DNA from: an uncultured Azospirillum sp.
Lineage (GTDB): Bacteria > Pseudomonadota > Alphaproteobacteria > Azospirillales > Azospirillaceae
NCBI RefSeq assembly: GCF_946480385.1
Contig: NZ_CAMLJP010000086.1
Coordinates: forward strand, 1 to 29,669
Direction of reading: 5' to 3'
DNA length: 29,669 nt
Part shown: positions 23,786 to 29,669 of the stretch, in pieces
How the letters are laid out: each line of letters opens with the position of its first letter
Numbering within the stretch: position 1 is the first letter of the stretch
Position numbers and translations under genes: made by a program
Notes under the pieces: generated by a model
Told to the model about the DNA's origin: nothing
Database searches by the model: none
Seen by the model: the letters and a program-made list of their open reading frames with translations, nothing else

Positions 23786-24115
23786 TCACGCGCCGCGCTG
23801 CTTTTCGGCGAAGCGCTCCAGCGAGCGGCGGGCGGCGTCGAAGGCGTCACGGATGGCGGCATCGGCGCTTTCGTGGGCATGGTTGCCGGACTTGTCGCTG
23901 TGCACGACCAACTCGTCTCCGGGAACGGTCAGGGCGACTTGGACGGTGTAATGCTTGCCCTGATGCTGGTGGCGGTGCGGCACCTCGAAGACCACGCGTT
24001 TGGCCATGATGCCGCCGAAGTAGCGGTCGAGCTTGTCGGCATGTTCGCGGATCAGATGCTCCAGGGCGGGAGAGGGGTCGATGTTGCGGAAGGCGATCTG
24101 CACCGGTTGACGCAT
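23786..24115 (-). CDS. Short HPF/RaiA-family ribosome-associated protein
   Basis: 109 residues from ATG at 24115 (MRQPVQIAFRNID). AAGGAG lies 7 bases upstream. The ATG at 24121 is too close to that site. The sequence follows the HPF/RaiA fold: an early strand, then PSPALEHLIREHADKLDRYFGGI, the strand AKRVVFEVPHRHQHQGKHYTVQVAL, GDELVVHSDKSGNHAHESADAAI, and a last helix AFDAARRSLERFAEK. It binds the 30S subunit near the decoding centre and inactivates ribosomes in stress. It is the short form, without the C-terminal dimerisation domain of long HPF. An FNR/FixK-like box lies about 140 bases upstream (24257-24270), so induction at low oxygen is likely. Both neighbours are unrelated genes on the same strand. 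Confidence 0.88.
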   Translation of the reverse strand: MRQPVQIAFRNIDPSPALEHLIREHADKLDRYFGGIMAKRVVFEVPHRHQHQGKHYTVQVALTVPGDELVVHSDKSGNHAHESADAAIRDAFDAARRSLERFAEKQRGA

Positions 24116-24256
24116 GACCATACTCCTTGTTCTGCGCACGGGAGCGGCACCTGGAAAGGCATCCCCCCGCGGAACCCGCCCCGTCCGTCGGCCGATCAGT
24201 GGGGGCCGGCGAGAGGGGTTGGTGATCTCAGGATCGCACAGCGGCGAAATCCTGCA

Positions 24257-24270
24257 TTAATCTGTATCAA
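24257..24270 (-). promoter_or_regulatory. FNR/FixK-type box upstream of the ribosome-hibernation gene
   Basis: On the minus strand it reads TTGAT-ACAG-ATTAA. The consensus of the FNR/FixK/Anr group is TTGAT-N4-ATCAA, so 9 of 10 positions match. Going downstream, TGAGAT at 24230-24225 is a possible -10 box about 35 bases from the box centre, as expected for a class II activated promoter. Confidence 0.6.
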
Positions 24271-24325
24271 TGCGCTCCCTGGTTGCTGGATGTAGACTCC
24301 CGCCCGTTTTGGAGCCGGACCAGCA

Positions 24326-25417
24326 TCAGGCCAAGCCGATCAACCGGATCAGGGTCAGGCTGATGGCCCCCAGCACCAGCAGCGACAGGACGACCGCCGC
24401 GGTGACCCGTCCCCCGGCCCGTGCCACCGTCCGCACATCGACCCCCAGCCCCAGCGCCGCCATCGACACCACCGTCAGCAGGGTCGCCGCATGCTCCATC
24501 GCCGGCAGGGCGGCCGGGGGAATGAGCCCCAGCGAGCGCAGGACGATCATTGCCAGGAAGCCCTGGATGAACCACGGCACCAGATGGTGGACCGGTGGAT
24601 AGGACCGGCGCGGACGCTCCGCAGTGACCGTACCAGCCCCCTCCCCGCCCAGCCGCGGCGCCAGCAGCGACAGCAGCAGGCAGACCGGCCCCAGCATCAG
24701 CACCCGCACCAGCTTCACCAGCGTGCCGACCTGCACAGCGGTGGCGCCGAGCGGCGTGGCGGCGGCGATCACCTGCGGCACGGCATAGACGGTCAGCCCG
24801 GCCAGGGCGCCATACTGCACCCCGCTCAGCTGCAGCCCGAACCCCAGCAGCGGCAGGCCGAGCACGACGGCGACGCCCAGCACGGCGGTGAAGGCGATGG
24901 AGGCGGCGACATCGTCGCTGTGCGCGTCGATCACCGGCGCCACCGCGGCGATGGCCGAATTGCCGCAGATCGCGTTGCCGCAGGCCACCAGCACCGCCAT
25001 GCGCACCGGCAGGCCGAGCAGCCGCCCGATGCCGAAGCCGGCCAGCAGCGCCGTCGCCACCACCGCCGCGATGCCCAGCAGAAGGGCCGGCCCCGCCGAC
25101 AGGATGGTGGCGGCGCTGACCGACGCGCCGAGCAGGACGACCGCCACCTCCAGCAGGATCTTGGCGGAAAAGCCGATGCCGGGATGCCAGCGCGCGGACG
25201 GCGTCCAGGCGGTGCGGATCACGGTGCCGATCAGGATCGCCAGGACCAGCGCCTCGATCCAGGCCTGACCGAACAGCGCCACCTCCGCCGACGCTGCGGC
25301 GAAAGCCAGAACGGTAACGGCAACGCACAGGGCAAGGCCGGGCAGAAGGCCGCCGACGTGGGACAGCACCGGGCGTCCCGGCACCGCCTTTGCCGGTGCT
25401 GCGGTATCACGAACCAT
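24326..25417 (-). CDS. YeiH-family (UPF0324) putative sulfate exporter
   Basis: 363 residues from ATG at 25417 (MVRDTAAPAKAVPG). A GGAG lies about 11 bases upstream. The longer open frame would overlap the helicase gene. About ten hydrophobic segments are visible. Family landmarks include WIEALVLAILIGTVIR, the GIGFSAKILLEVAVVLLGAS block, LVACGNAICGNSAIAAVAPVI and the C-terminal SMAALGLGVDVRTVARAGGR. The YeiH family is thought to export sulfate or sulfite-derived anions, and is linked to taurine or cysteate breakdown in some bacteria, but the substrate is not proven here. A LysR gene often accompanies yeiH and is missing. A hairpin lies in the leader at 25439-25465. Confidence 0.88.
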   Translation of the reverse strand: MVRDTAAPAKAVPGRPVLSHVGGLLPGLALCVAVTVLAFAAASAEVALFGQAWIEALVLAILIGTVIRTAWTPSARWHPGIGFSAKILLEVAVVLLGASVSAATILSAGPALLLGIAAVVATALLAGFGIGRLLGLPVRMAVLVACGNAICGNSAIAAVAPVIDAHSDDVAASIAFTAVLGVAVVLGLPLLGFGLQLSGVQYGALAGLTVYAVPQVIAAATPLGATAVQVGTLVKLVRVLMLGPVCLLLSLLAPRLGGEGAGTVTAERPRRSYPPVHHLVPWFIQGFLAMIVLRSLGLIPPAALPAMEHAATLLTVVSMAALGLGVDVRTVARAGGRVTAAVVLSLLVLGAISLTLIRLIGLA

Positions 25418-25438
25418 GGGAAGAAGTCTCCGGAAGCG

Positions 25439-25465
25439 GTCGGGAGCGGAAAATACCGTCCCGAC
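25439..25465 (-). promoter_or_regulatory. Hairpin in the leader of the YeiH-family gene
   Basis: GTCGGGA (25439-25445) pairs with TCCCGAC (25459-25465), continued by CGG/CCG (25447-25449 and 25456-25458) with a single bulged base and a six-base A/T loop. It ends 21 bases before the start codon. It could be an mRNA control element or a protein-binding dyad. Confidence 0.4.
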
Positions 25466-25499
25466 ACGTGAAATATGGAGACTGCGTCCGATCACATCC

Positions 25500-25520
25500 A
25501 ACGCAAAGAAGTGATGCGTT
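25500..25520. promoter_or_regulatory. Inverted repeat AACGCA-N9-TGCGTT upstream of the YeiH-family gene
   Basis: Perfect 6-bp arms at 25500-25505 and 25515-25520, 80-100 bases upstream of the gene, in the AT-richest part of the gap where a promoter is expected. Candidate regulator site. Confidence 0.3.
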
Positions 25521-25541
25521 CGATAAGTTGGGTTTATTGGT

Positions 25542-26744
25542 TTAGGCCGGCAGGCAGTCCTCGAACGCGGGAACCTGCCACGGCCCGCCGAGATCGGCGT
25601 TGCGCAGCAGAAGCACCAGTTCCTCGCGCGAGCGGGTGACGGCGGTGTAGAGCCAGCGCCAGCGGTGCTCGCGGAAGGCGGCCGAATCGTCGACCACGGT
25701 GACCGACGGGAATTCCGACCCCTGCGAGGCATGGCAGGTGATCAGCCACGCCCAGTCATAAAGCTGGATGTCCTTGCCCACCCGCGGCTGCACCATGCCT
25801 TCGGTGTAATGGGCCTGGAACATCCAGGGATGGACGATCAGCTTGCCACGCGAGCGCACCTCGTCCTCCATCTGCACGCCCAGCGACCACAGGCCGGCCT
25901 CGCGGCCCTGCCCCTCGGCGGCCGGACGGGTCAGCGCGCCGATCATGCCGTTGTAGAGTCCCTCGTCCTTCTGGTTGCGCCGGCAGATGACCCGCTCCCC
26001 CGTCTGCGGCATCGTCGAGTCGTGGCCCAGCAGCTTGCGCATCCGCTTGGTGTAGGTGGTGCGGACGCGGTGGGTGCCGCAGATCGCCTGCGCCGACGTC
26101 CGCATCACCAGCGACTGGGTGCGGTTTTCCAGCGGCAGGACATGCACCTTGCCGACCGATCCGAAGCGCCGGGGCATCTCCTGCCGGCGCAGCAGATGGG
26201 CCAGCCGGATCACCGGGCTTTCGCGGGCGGTGCGGTGCGGCTCGGTCAGGCGGAAATCGGGCTCGCCGCTGGTGAACAGCCCCTGGCCGGAGACCGGCGG
26301 CAGCTGATAGTCGTCGGCGATGACCAGGATCTTCTTGCCGGTCCGCATCAGGTCGCGTGCCAGATCGTCACCGATCATCGACCCCTCGTCACAGACGATC
26401 AGGTCGGCGTCGGCCACCGGCCCGTCGCTGCGGCGGGCGAAGAACAGCTCGCCGGTGTCGCCGTCCTTGCGCGGGGCGTAGAGCAGCGAATGCAGGGTCG
26501 CCGCCCCCTCGATGCCCTTCTGGCGCAGGACCTGCGCGGCCTTGCCGGTCGGGGCGCCCACCACATAGTCCGTCAGCCGGCGACGCTCCAGCAGATGCTC
26601 CAGCACGAAGGCGGTGGTCTTGGTCTTGCCGGTCCCGGCCTCCCCGGCCAGCCAGAAGACCTGCTGGGCGGCATCGTCCTTGTACCAGGCGTCGATCGCC
26701 TGGATGGCGCGATGCTGCTCATCGGTCGGGGTGTCGGACTGCAT
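25542..26744 (-). CDS. Dda/RecD2-like superfamily 1 DNA helicase
   Basis: 400 residues. Walker A is GEAGTGKT (34-41), preceded by the Q-motif-like TDEQHRAI. Motif Ia APTGKAAQVL is present. The DEAD-equivalent is CDEGS (D119 E120). Motif III reads ADDYQLPPV, where the usual first residue is Gly. The C-terminal UvrD_C_2-like part has TCHASQGSEF and the motif VI YTAVTRSREEL. The short length and the order of motifs resemble phage T4 Dda and small RecD2-type helicases, a 5'-3' helicase class. I see no phage genes beside it, and base composition matches the neighbours, so it looks resident. The ribosome binding site is weak. It is divergent from the metallo-hydrolase gene at 26867. Confidence 0.88.
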   Translation of the reverse strand: MQSDTPTDEQHRAIQAIDAWYKDDAAQQVFWLAGEAGTGKTKTTAFVLEHLLERRRLTDYVVGAPTGKAAQVLRQKGIEGAATLHSLLYAPRKDGDTGELFFARRSDGPVADADLIVCDEGSMIGDDLARDLMRTGKKILVIADDYQLPPVSGQGLFTSGEPDFRLTEPHRTARESPVIRLAHLLRRQEMPRRFGSVGKVHVLPLENRTQSLVMRTSAQAICGTHRVRTTYTKRMRKLLGHDSTMPQTGERVICRRNQKDEGLYNGMIGALTRPAAEGQGREAGLWSLGVQMEDEVRSRGKLIVHPWMFQAHYTEGMVQPRVGKDIQLYDWAWLITCHASQGSEFPSVTVVDDSAAFREHRWRWLYTAVTRSREELVLLLRNADLGGPWQVPAFEDCLPA

Positions 26745-26866
26745 TGGATCGAACCGGGATCAAACCATGAATGAAGACGGCACAGTAGCCTGACCGCCCA
26801 CTGCGGTCCATAGAACTTCACCGCGGCAATCCCATCTGGTTCGGGACCATGGACACAAAGGATCCG

Positions 26867-27847
26867 ATGCGCATGCGTAATCCCTATTGGCAGGGTCCCG
26901 CCACGTCGAACTTCGACGGGCTGCGCTTCTTCAATCCGGGCGAGCCGGAGACCGACCGCAGCCTGCGCCAGCTTCTGCGCTGGCAATGGGGGCGGAAGGC
27001 GGCGAAATGGCCGCGGCAGGTGCCGGTCGCGCCGGTGATGCCGGCCCGGCACGTCGATGGGCTGCGCGTGACGGTGGTCGGGCATGTGACCACCCTGATC
27101 CAGGGTGCGGGGCTGAACGTCCTGACCGATCCGGTCTGGTCCGACCGCGCCAGCCCCGTCCGCTTCGCCGGACCGAAACGGGTGACCGCGCCGGCCATCC
27201 GCTTCCACGACCTGCCGAAGATCGACGCGGTTCTGCTGTCGCACAACCATTACGACCATCTGGACGTGGCGACGCTGAAACGCCTGCACCAGCGCGACGC
27301 GCCGCTGATGGTCACGCCGCTCGGCAATGACACCATCCTGCGCAAGCATATTCCGGACGTGCGGACGGCGGCGGGCGACTGGTGGAGCCGGTTCGAGCTG
27401 GGTCCGAACGCCGAGGTCCACATCGTCCCGGCCAATCACTGGTCGTCGCGCACCGGGCGCGACCGCCGGATGGCGCTGTGGGGCGGCTTCGTCCTGCGCA
27501 CGGCCGCCGGCTCGGTCTATTTCGCCGGCGACACCGGCTATGGCACCGGCGCCGCCTTCCGCGCCATCGGCGAGCGGCTGGGGGCCTGCGATCTGGCGCT
27601 GATTCCCATCGGCGCCTATGACCCGCGCTGGTTCATGTCCGCCCAGCATTGCGACCCGGACGAGGCGGTGCGGATCATGCTGGATGTCGGGGCGAAGAAG
27701 GCCGTCGGCATCCATTGGGGCACCTTCTCGCTGACCGACGAGGCGCGGGAGGAGCCGCCGCAGCGGCTGCGCACGGCGCTGGCCGCCCACGGCATCGCCC
27801 CTTCCCGCTTCGAAGCCGGCCATCCCGGAACCGTGGTGGAGGGCTGA
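26867..27847 (+). CDS. MBL-fold metallo-hydrolase, NAPE-PLD/UlaG-like
   Basis: About 326 residues. AAAGGA at 26857-26862 supports ATG 26867 (MRMRNPYWQGP) or ATG 26873. The ATG at 26849 lacks a ribosome binding site. The metal-binding HxHxDH motif is LLSHNHYDHLD. Further metal ligands lie in VPANHWSSR, FAGDTGYG and HWGTFSLTDE. The opening NPYWQGPATSNFDGLRFFNP and the WWSRFELG block are those of the NAPE-PLD-like branch (N-acyl-phosphatidylethanolamine phospholipase D in animals). Bacterial members are often annotated only as MBL-fold hydrolases, so the substrate is open; a phospholipid or phosphodiester is likely. No signal peptide. It converges on the aldo/keto reductase gene with 6 bases between stops. 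Confidence 0.9.
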   Translation: MRMRNPYWQGPATSNFDGLRFFNPGEPETDRSLRQLLRWQWGRKAAKWPRQVPVAPVMPARHVDGLRVTVVGHVTTLIQGAGLNVLTDPVWSDRASPVRFAGPKRVTAPAIRFHDLPKIDAVLLSHNHYDHLDVATLKRLHQRDAPLMVTPLGNDTILRKHIPDVRTAAGDWWSRFELGPNAEVHIVPANHWSSRTGRDRRMALWGGFVLRTAAGSVYFAGDTGYGTGAAFRAIGERLGACDLALIPIGAYDPRWFMSAQHCDPDEAVRIMLDVGAKKAVGIHWGTFSLTDEAREEPPQRLRTALAAHGIAPSRFEAGHPGTVVEG

Positions 27848-27853
27848 GAATCC

Positions 27854-28855
27854 TTAAGCCGGCGTCGGCGCCTGTTCCGGCAGGACGCCGGACGCCTTCA
27901 GTTCCCGCCAGAAATCGGCGGGGATCGGCTGCCCCATCAGCTCGACGTTCTCCCGCACCCGCGCCGGGTTCTTGGTGCCGGGAATGACCGAGGCGACGAC
28001 CGGATGCGCGGCGCAGAACTGCAGGGCCGCCGCGCGCAGATCGACGCCGTGGCGCTTGGCGATGTCCGCCAGCCGGTCGCGCGCCGCCACCTTGTCGGAT
28101 GGGGCCTCCTGATACTCGAAGGTCTTGCCCCCGGCGATCAGGCCGGAATTGTAGGGGCCGCCGACCACCACATGCACGCCGCGCTCGCCGCAGCGCGGGA
28201 AAAGCTCGTCCAGCGCCGGCTGGTTCAGCAGGCTGTAGCGCCCCGCCAACAGGAAGACATCCGGGTCCGCCCGCTCCAGCGCCATCACGCAGGGCTCCAC
28301 CCGGTTGACGCCCAGGCCCCAGGCGCGGATCACCCCCTCCTCGCGCAGCTGGGTCAGCGCCACGGCGGCACCCGTCATGGCGGTGTCGAACACCTCCAGC
28401 CAGCGGTCGCCATGCGCGTCCTCGGCGCAGTCATGGATATAGGCGACGTCGATGCGGGCCATGCCCAGCCGCTGCAGGCTGTCCTCGATGGAGCGCCGCA
28501 CGCCGTCGGCGGTGTAGTCGTAATCGACGCGGAACGGCAGTCCTTTCACGAAGGGGCCATGCTGGCCGCCCTTGCTGGAATCGGCGCGCAGCAGCCGGCC
28601 GACCTTGGTCGACAGCACGAACTCGTCGCGCGGGCGGTTGCGCAGGACATGACCGAAGCGATGCTCCGAGATGCCGGGGCCATATTCGGGAGCGGTGTCG
28701 AAATAGCGGATGCCGGCGTCCCAGGCGGCATCGAGCGTGGCCTCGGCCGTCTCGTCCGACACCTCCTCGAACATGTTGCCCAGGGGCGCACCACCGAAGC
28801 CGAGCGGGCCGGGCGGGGCGAAATGCGTACTGCCAGAAATTGGGCTGCTGGACAT
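27854..28855 (-). CDS. Aldo/keto reductase (D-threo-aldose/pyridoxal dehydrogenase-like)
   Basis: 333 residues from ATG at 28855 (MSSSPISGSTHFAPPG), with AAAGG seven bases upstream. The catalytic tetrad is visible: D53 and Y58 in YFDTAPEYG, K84 in LSTKVG, H141 in AYIHDC. The opening LGFGGAPLGNMF and the late AAALQFCAAHPVVASVIPGTKNPARV block fit the subgroup with D-threo-aldose 1-dehydrogenase, L-fucose dehydrogenase and pyridoxal 4-dehydrogenase. It would oxidise an aldose or aldehyde with NAD(P), in the cytoplasm. It stands alone, convergent with the metallo-hydrolase and divergent from the partial gene at 29044, so context does not narrow the substrate. Confidence 0.9.
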   Translation of the reverse strand: MSSSPISGSTHFAPPGPLGFGGAPLGNMFEEVSDETAEATLDAAWDAGIRYFDTAPEYGPGISEHRFGHVLRNRPRDEFVLSTKVGRLLRADSSKGGQHGPFVKGLPFRVDYDYTADGVRRSIEDSLQRLGMARIDVAYIHDCAEDAHGDRWLEVFDTAMTGAAVALTQLREEGVIRAWGLGVNRVEPCVMALERADPDVFLLAGRYSLLNQPALDELFPRCGERGVHVVVGGPYNSGLIAGGKTFEYQEAPSDKVAARDRLADIAKRHGVDLRAAALQFCAAHPVVASVIPGTKNPARVRENVELMGQPIPADFWRELKASGVLPEQAPTPA

Positions 28856-29043
28856 GAAAAAAGCCTTTCCGTCTCTGACGCCTGATCGTTGCACCCGGTC
28901 AACACCGCGCGTCGCCGGGCCGTTCCGGCTCCATACGGCCTCTGCCGACCGTCCAGCCGGCGCTTGATTGCCATTCCGGCCATGCCCAGCTTGCTACGCG
29001 GAACGGATGGGAACCAGGGCGCGGATGGCGATGGGAGCGGCGA

Positions 29044-29669
29044 TTGGAAGCGGATGACAGCACGGAAATCCTCGACGAGGCCCGGCGTATCCTCGCCGCC
29101 GGGGACGAAAGCGCCCTGGCGCCCCCGGCGATGCTCGGCGATCTGGAGGCGCTGCTTGCCGACATCTTCGACGAGAGCTACACCGCCGAACGGATCTTCG
29201 CCCTGCTGACGCCCGCCCGCCGCCGCGCCTTGAAGAACCGCTTCGCAGCCGCAGACGACAGTGGCGGCGCCGAGGTCTGGCTGCCCGCCGACATTCTGGA
29301 CCGGCTGCGCAACGTCGCCGACACGCCGCTCGACGCCATCCGCGCCCTGCTGGACAGCGGCCGAGGCCTGCCGGAACCCGGCAGCGAGGAGCATTGCCGC
29401 AAGCGCCGCTGTGACCCCCATGTGCTGCTGTCCGATCCCACCGCCTGGCAGTGCCGGACCTGCGGCCTCACCGGGCGGGTTGATCTGCCGCCGAACCCCA
29501 TCGTCGCCGGGCACCTGATCGACCAGAAAAGCCGCATCGCCGAACTGCACGCCCTGGCCGCCGCGATCTATGAGGGCTGGGCGGCCGGCGACCGCTTCAC
29601 CGTCGCCGACGCCGCGGCCAACCGCCAGCCCGGCATCCCCGCCGACCGCGACCGGCTGAAGACCCTGCT
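29044..29669 (+). CDS. Unrecognised protein, 5' part only (runs off the window)
   Basis: The frame is open for 208 codons with no stop before the window end. The start is a TTG at 29044, chosen because GGGAG at 29033-29037 lies 6 bases upstream. A different frame with ATGs at 29025 and 29031 stops at once. The protein opens LEADDSTEILDEARRILAAG and is rich in Ala, Asp, Leu and Arg. Around residues 116-141 it has HCRKRRCDP and then WQCRTCGL, two Cys pairs that could form a zinc ribbon. After that comes a helical stretch (SRIAELHALAAAIYEGWAAGD). I do not recognise the family. It is divergent from the aldo/keto reductase gene across 188 bases. Confidence 0.65.
   Translation, partial: MEADDSTEILDEARRILAAGDESALAPPAMLGDLEALLADIFDESYTAERIFALLTPARRRALKNRFAAADDSGGAEVWLPADILDRLRNVADTPLDAIRALLDSGRGLPEPGSEEHCRKRRCDPHVLLSDPTAWQCRTCGLTGRVDLPPNPIVAGHLIDQKSRIAELHALAAAIYEGWAAGDRFTVADAAANRQPGIPADRDRLKTL

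Noticed and set aside
1..29669. Search for tRNA, rRNA, CRISPR arrays, transposase genes and att-like direct repeats
   Set aside because: None seen. No clustered short repeats with spacers and no recombinase or transposase frames are present.

Overview
This window is a very GC-rich bacterial chromosome segment. The protein families (a FixL/FixJ-like two-component pair, a three-subunit FAD-dependent gluconate-type dehydrogenase, a trifunctional Ser/Thr kinase/ATPase/histidine kinase, and an HPF-like gene behind an FNR-type box) suggest an alphaproteobacterium, most like Azospirillum or a relative. That assignment is inference from gene style; no rRNA or tRNA is present to confirm it. I see no insertion sequence, prophage, CRISPR array or integration site. 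The region reads as ordinary chromosome rich in regulatory and accessory genes.

Layout. 1-592: the 3' end of a glyceraldehyde-3-phosphate dehydrogenase gene and a small orphan gene behind it. 673-2498: an AraC-family regulator with a promoter/palindrome region, then an orphan gene of unknown function. 2526-6334 (minus): a tightly packed operon for a membrane-bound dehydrogenase, with a Tat-exported small subunit, a GMC flavoprotein with a four-Cys cluster, and a triheme cytochrome c. This would oxidise a sugar or sugar acid in the periplasm and pass electrons to the respiratory chain. 6563-8242 (minus): a secreted caspase-like (C14) protein with a duplicated C-terminal module. 8267-10197: a LysR regulator divergent from a short-chain dehydrogenase. 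10200-12234: a DUF6644/DUF6152-like membrane plus periplasmic pair, divergent from a secreted histidine phosphatase and a half-size EamA transporter. 12290-13966 (minus): a chemoreceptor.

14291-21548 (minus) is the most striking part: three genes that each overlap the next by ATGA. In transcription order they encode a 1691-residue Ser/Thr-kinase-like/AAA/GAF/histidine kinase, a receiver-PAS-histidine kinase, and a FixJ-type LuxR response regulator. They look like one co-translated phosphorelay. The kinase-like head of the first protein lacks the usual ATP-binding Lys and the Asp of DFG, so it is probably a pseudokinase.

21636-23616 (minus): an AraC regulator and an RsbQ/KAI2-like alpha/beta hydrolase, with inverted and direct repeats upstream of each. 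23786-24115 (minus): a short HPF/RaiA ribosome-hibernation protein with an FNR/FixK-like box upstream, suggesting induction at low oxygen. 24326-25417 (minus): a YeiH-type exporter with a hairpin in its leader. 25542-26744 (minus): a Dda/RecD2-like helicase, divergent from an NAPE-PLD-like metallo-hydrolase (26867-27847). 27854-28855 (minus): an aldo/keto reductase. 29044 to the window end: the 5' part of an unrecognised gene with a TTG start and four Cys that may bind zinc.
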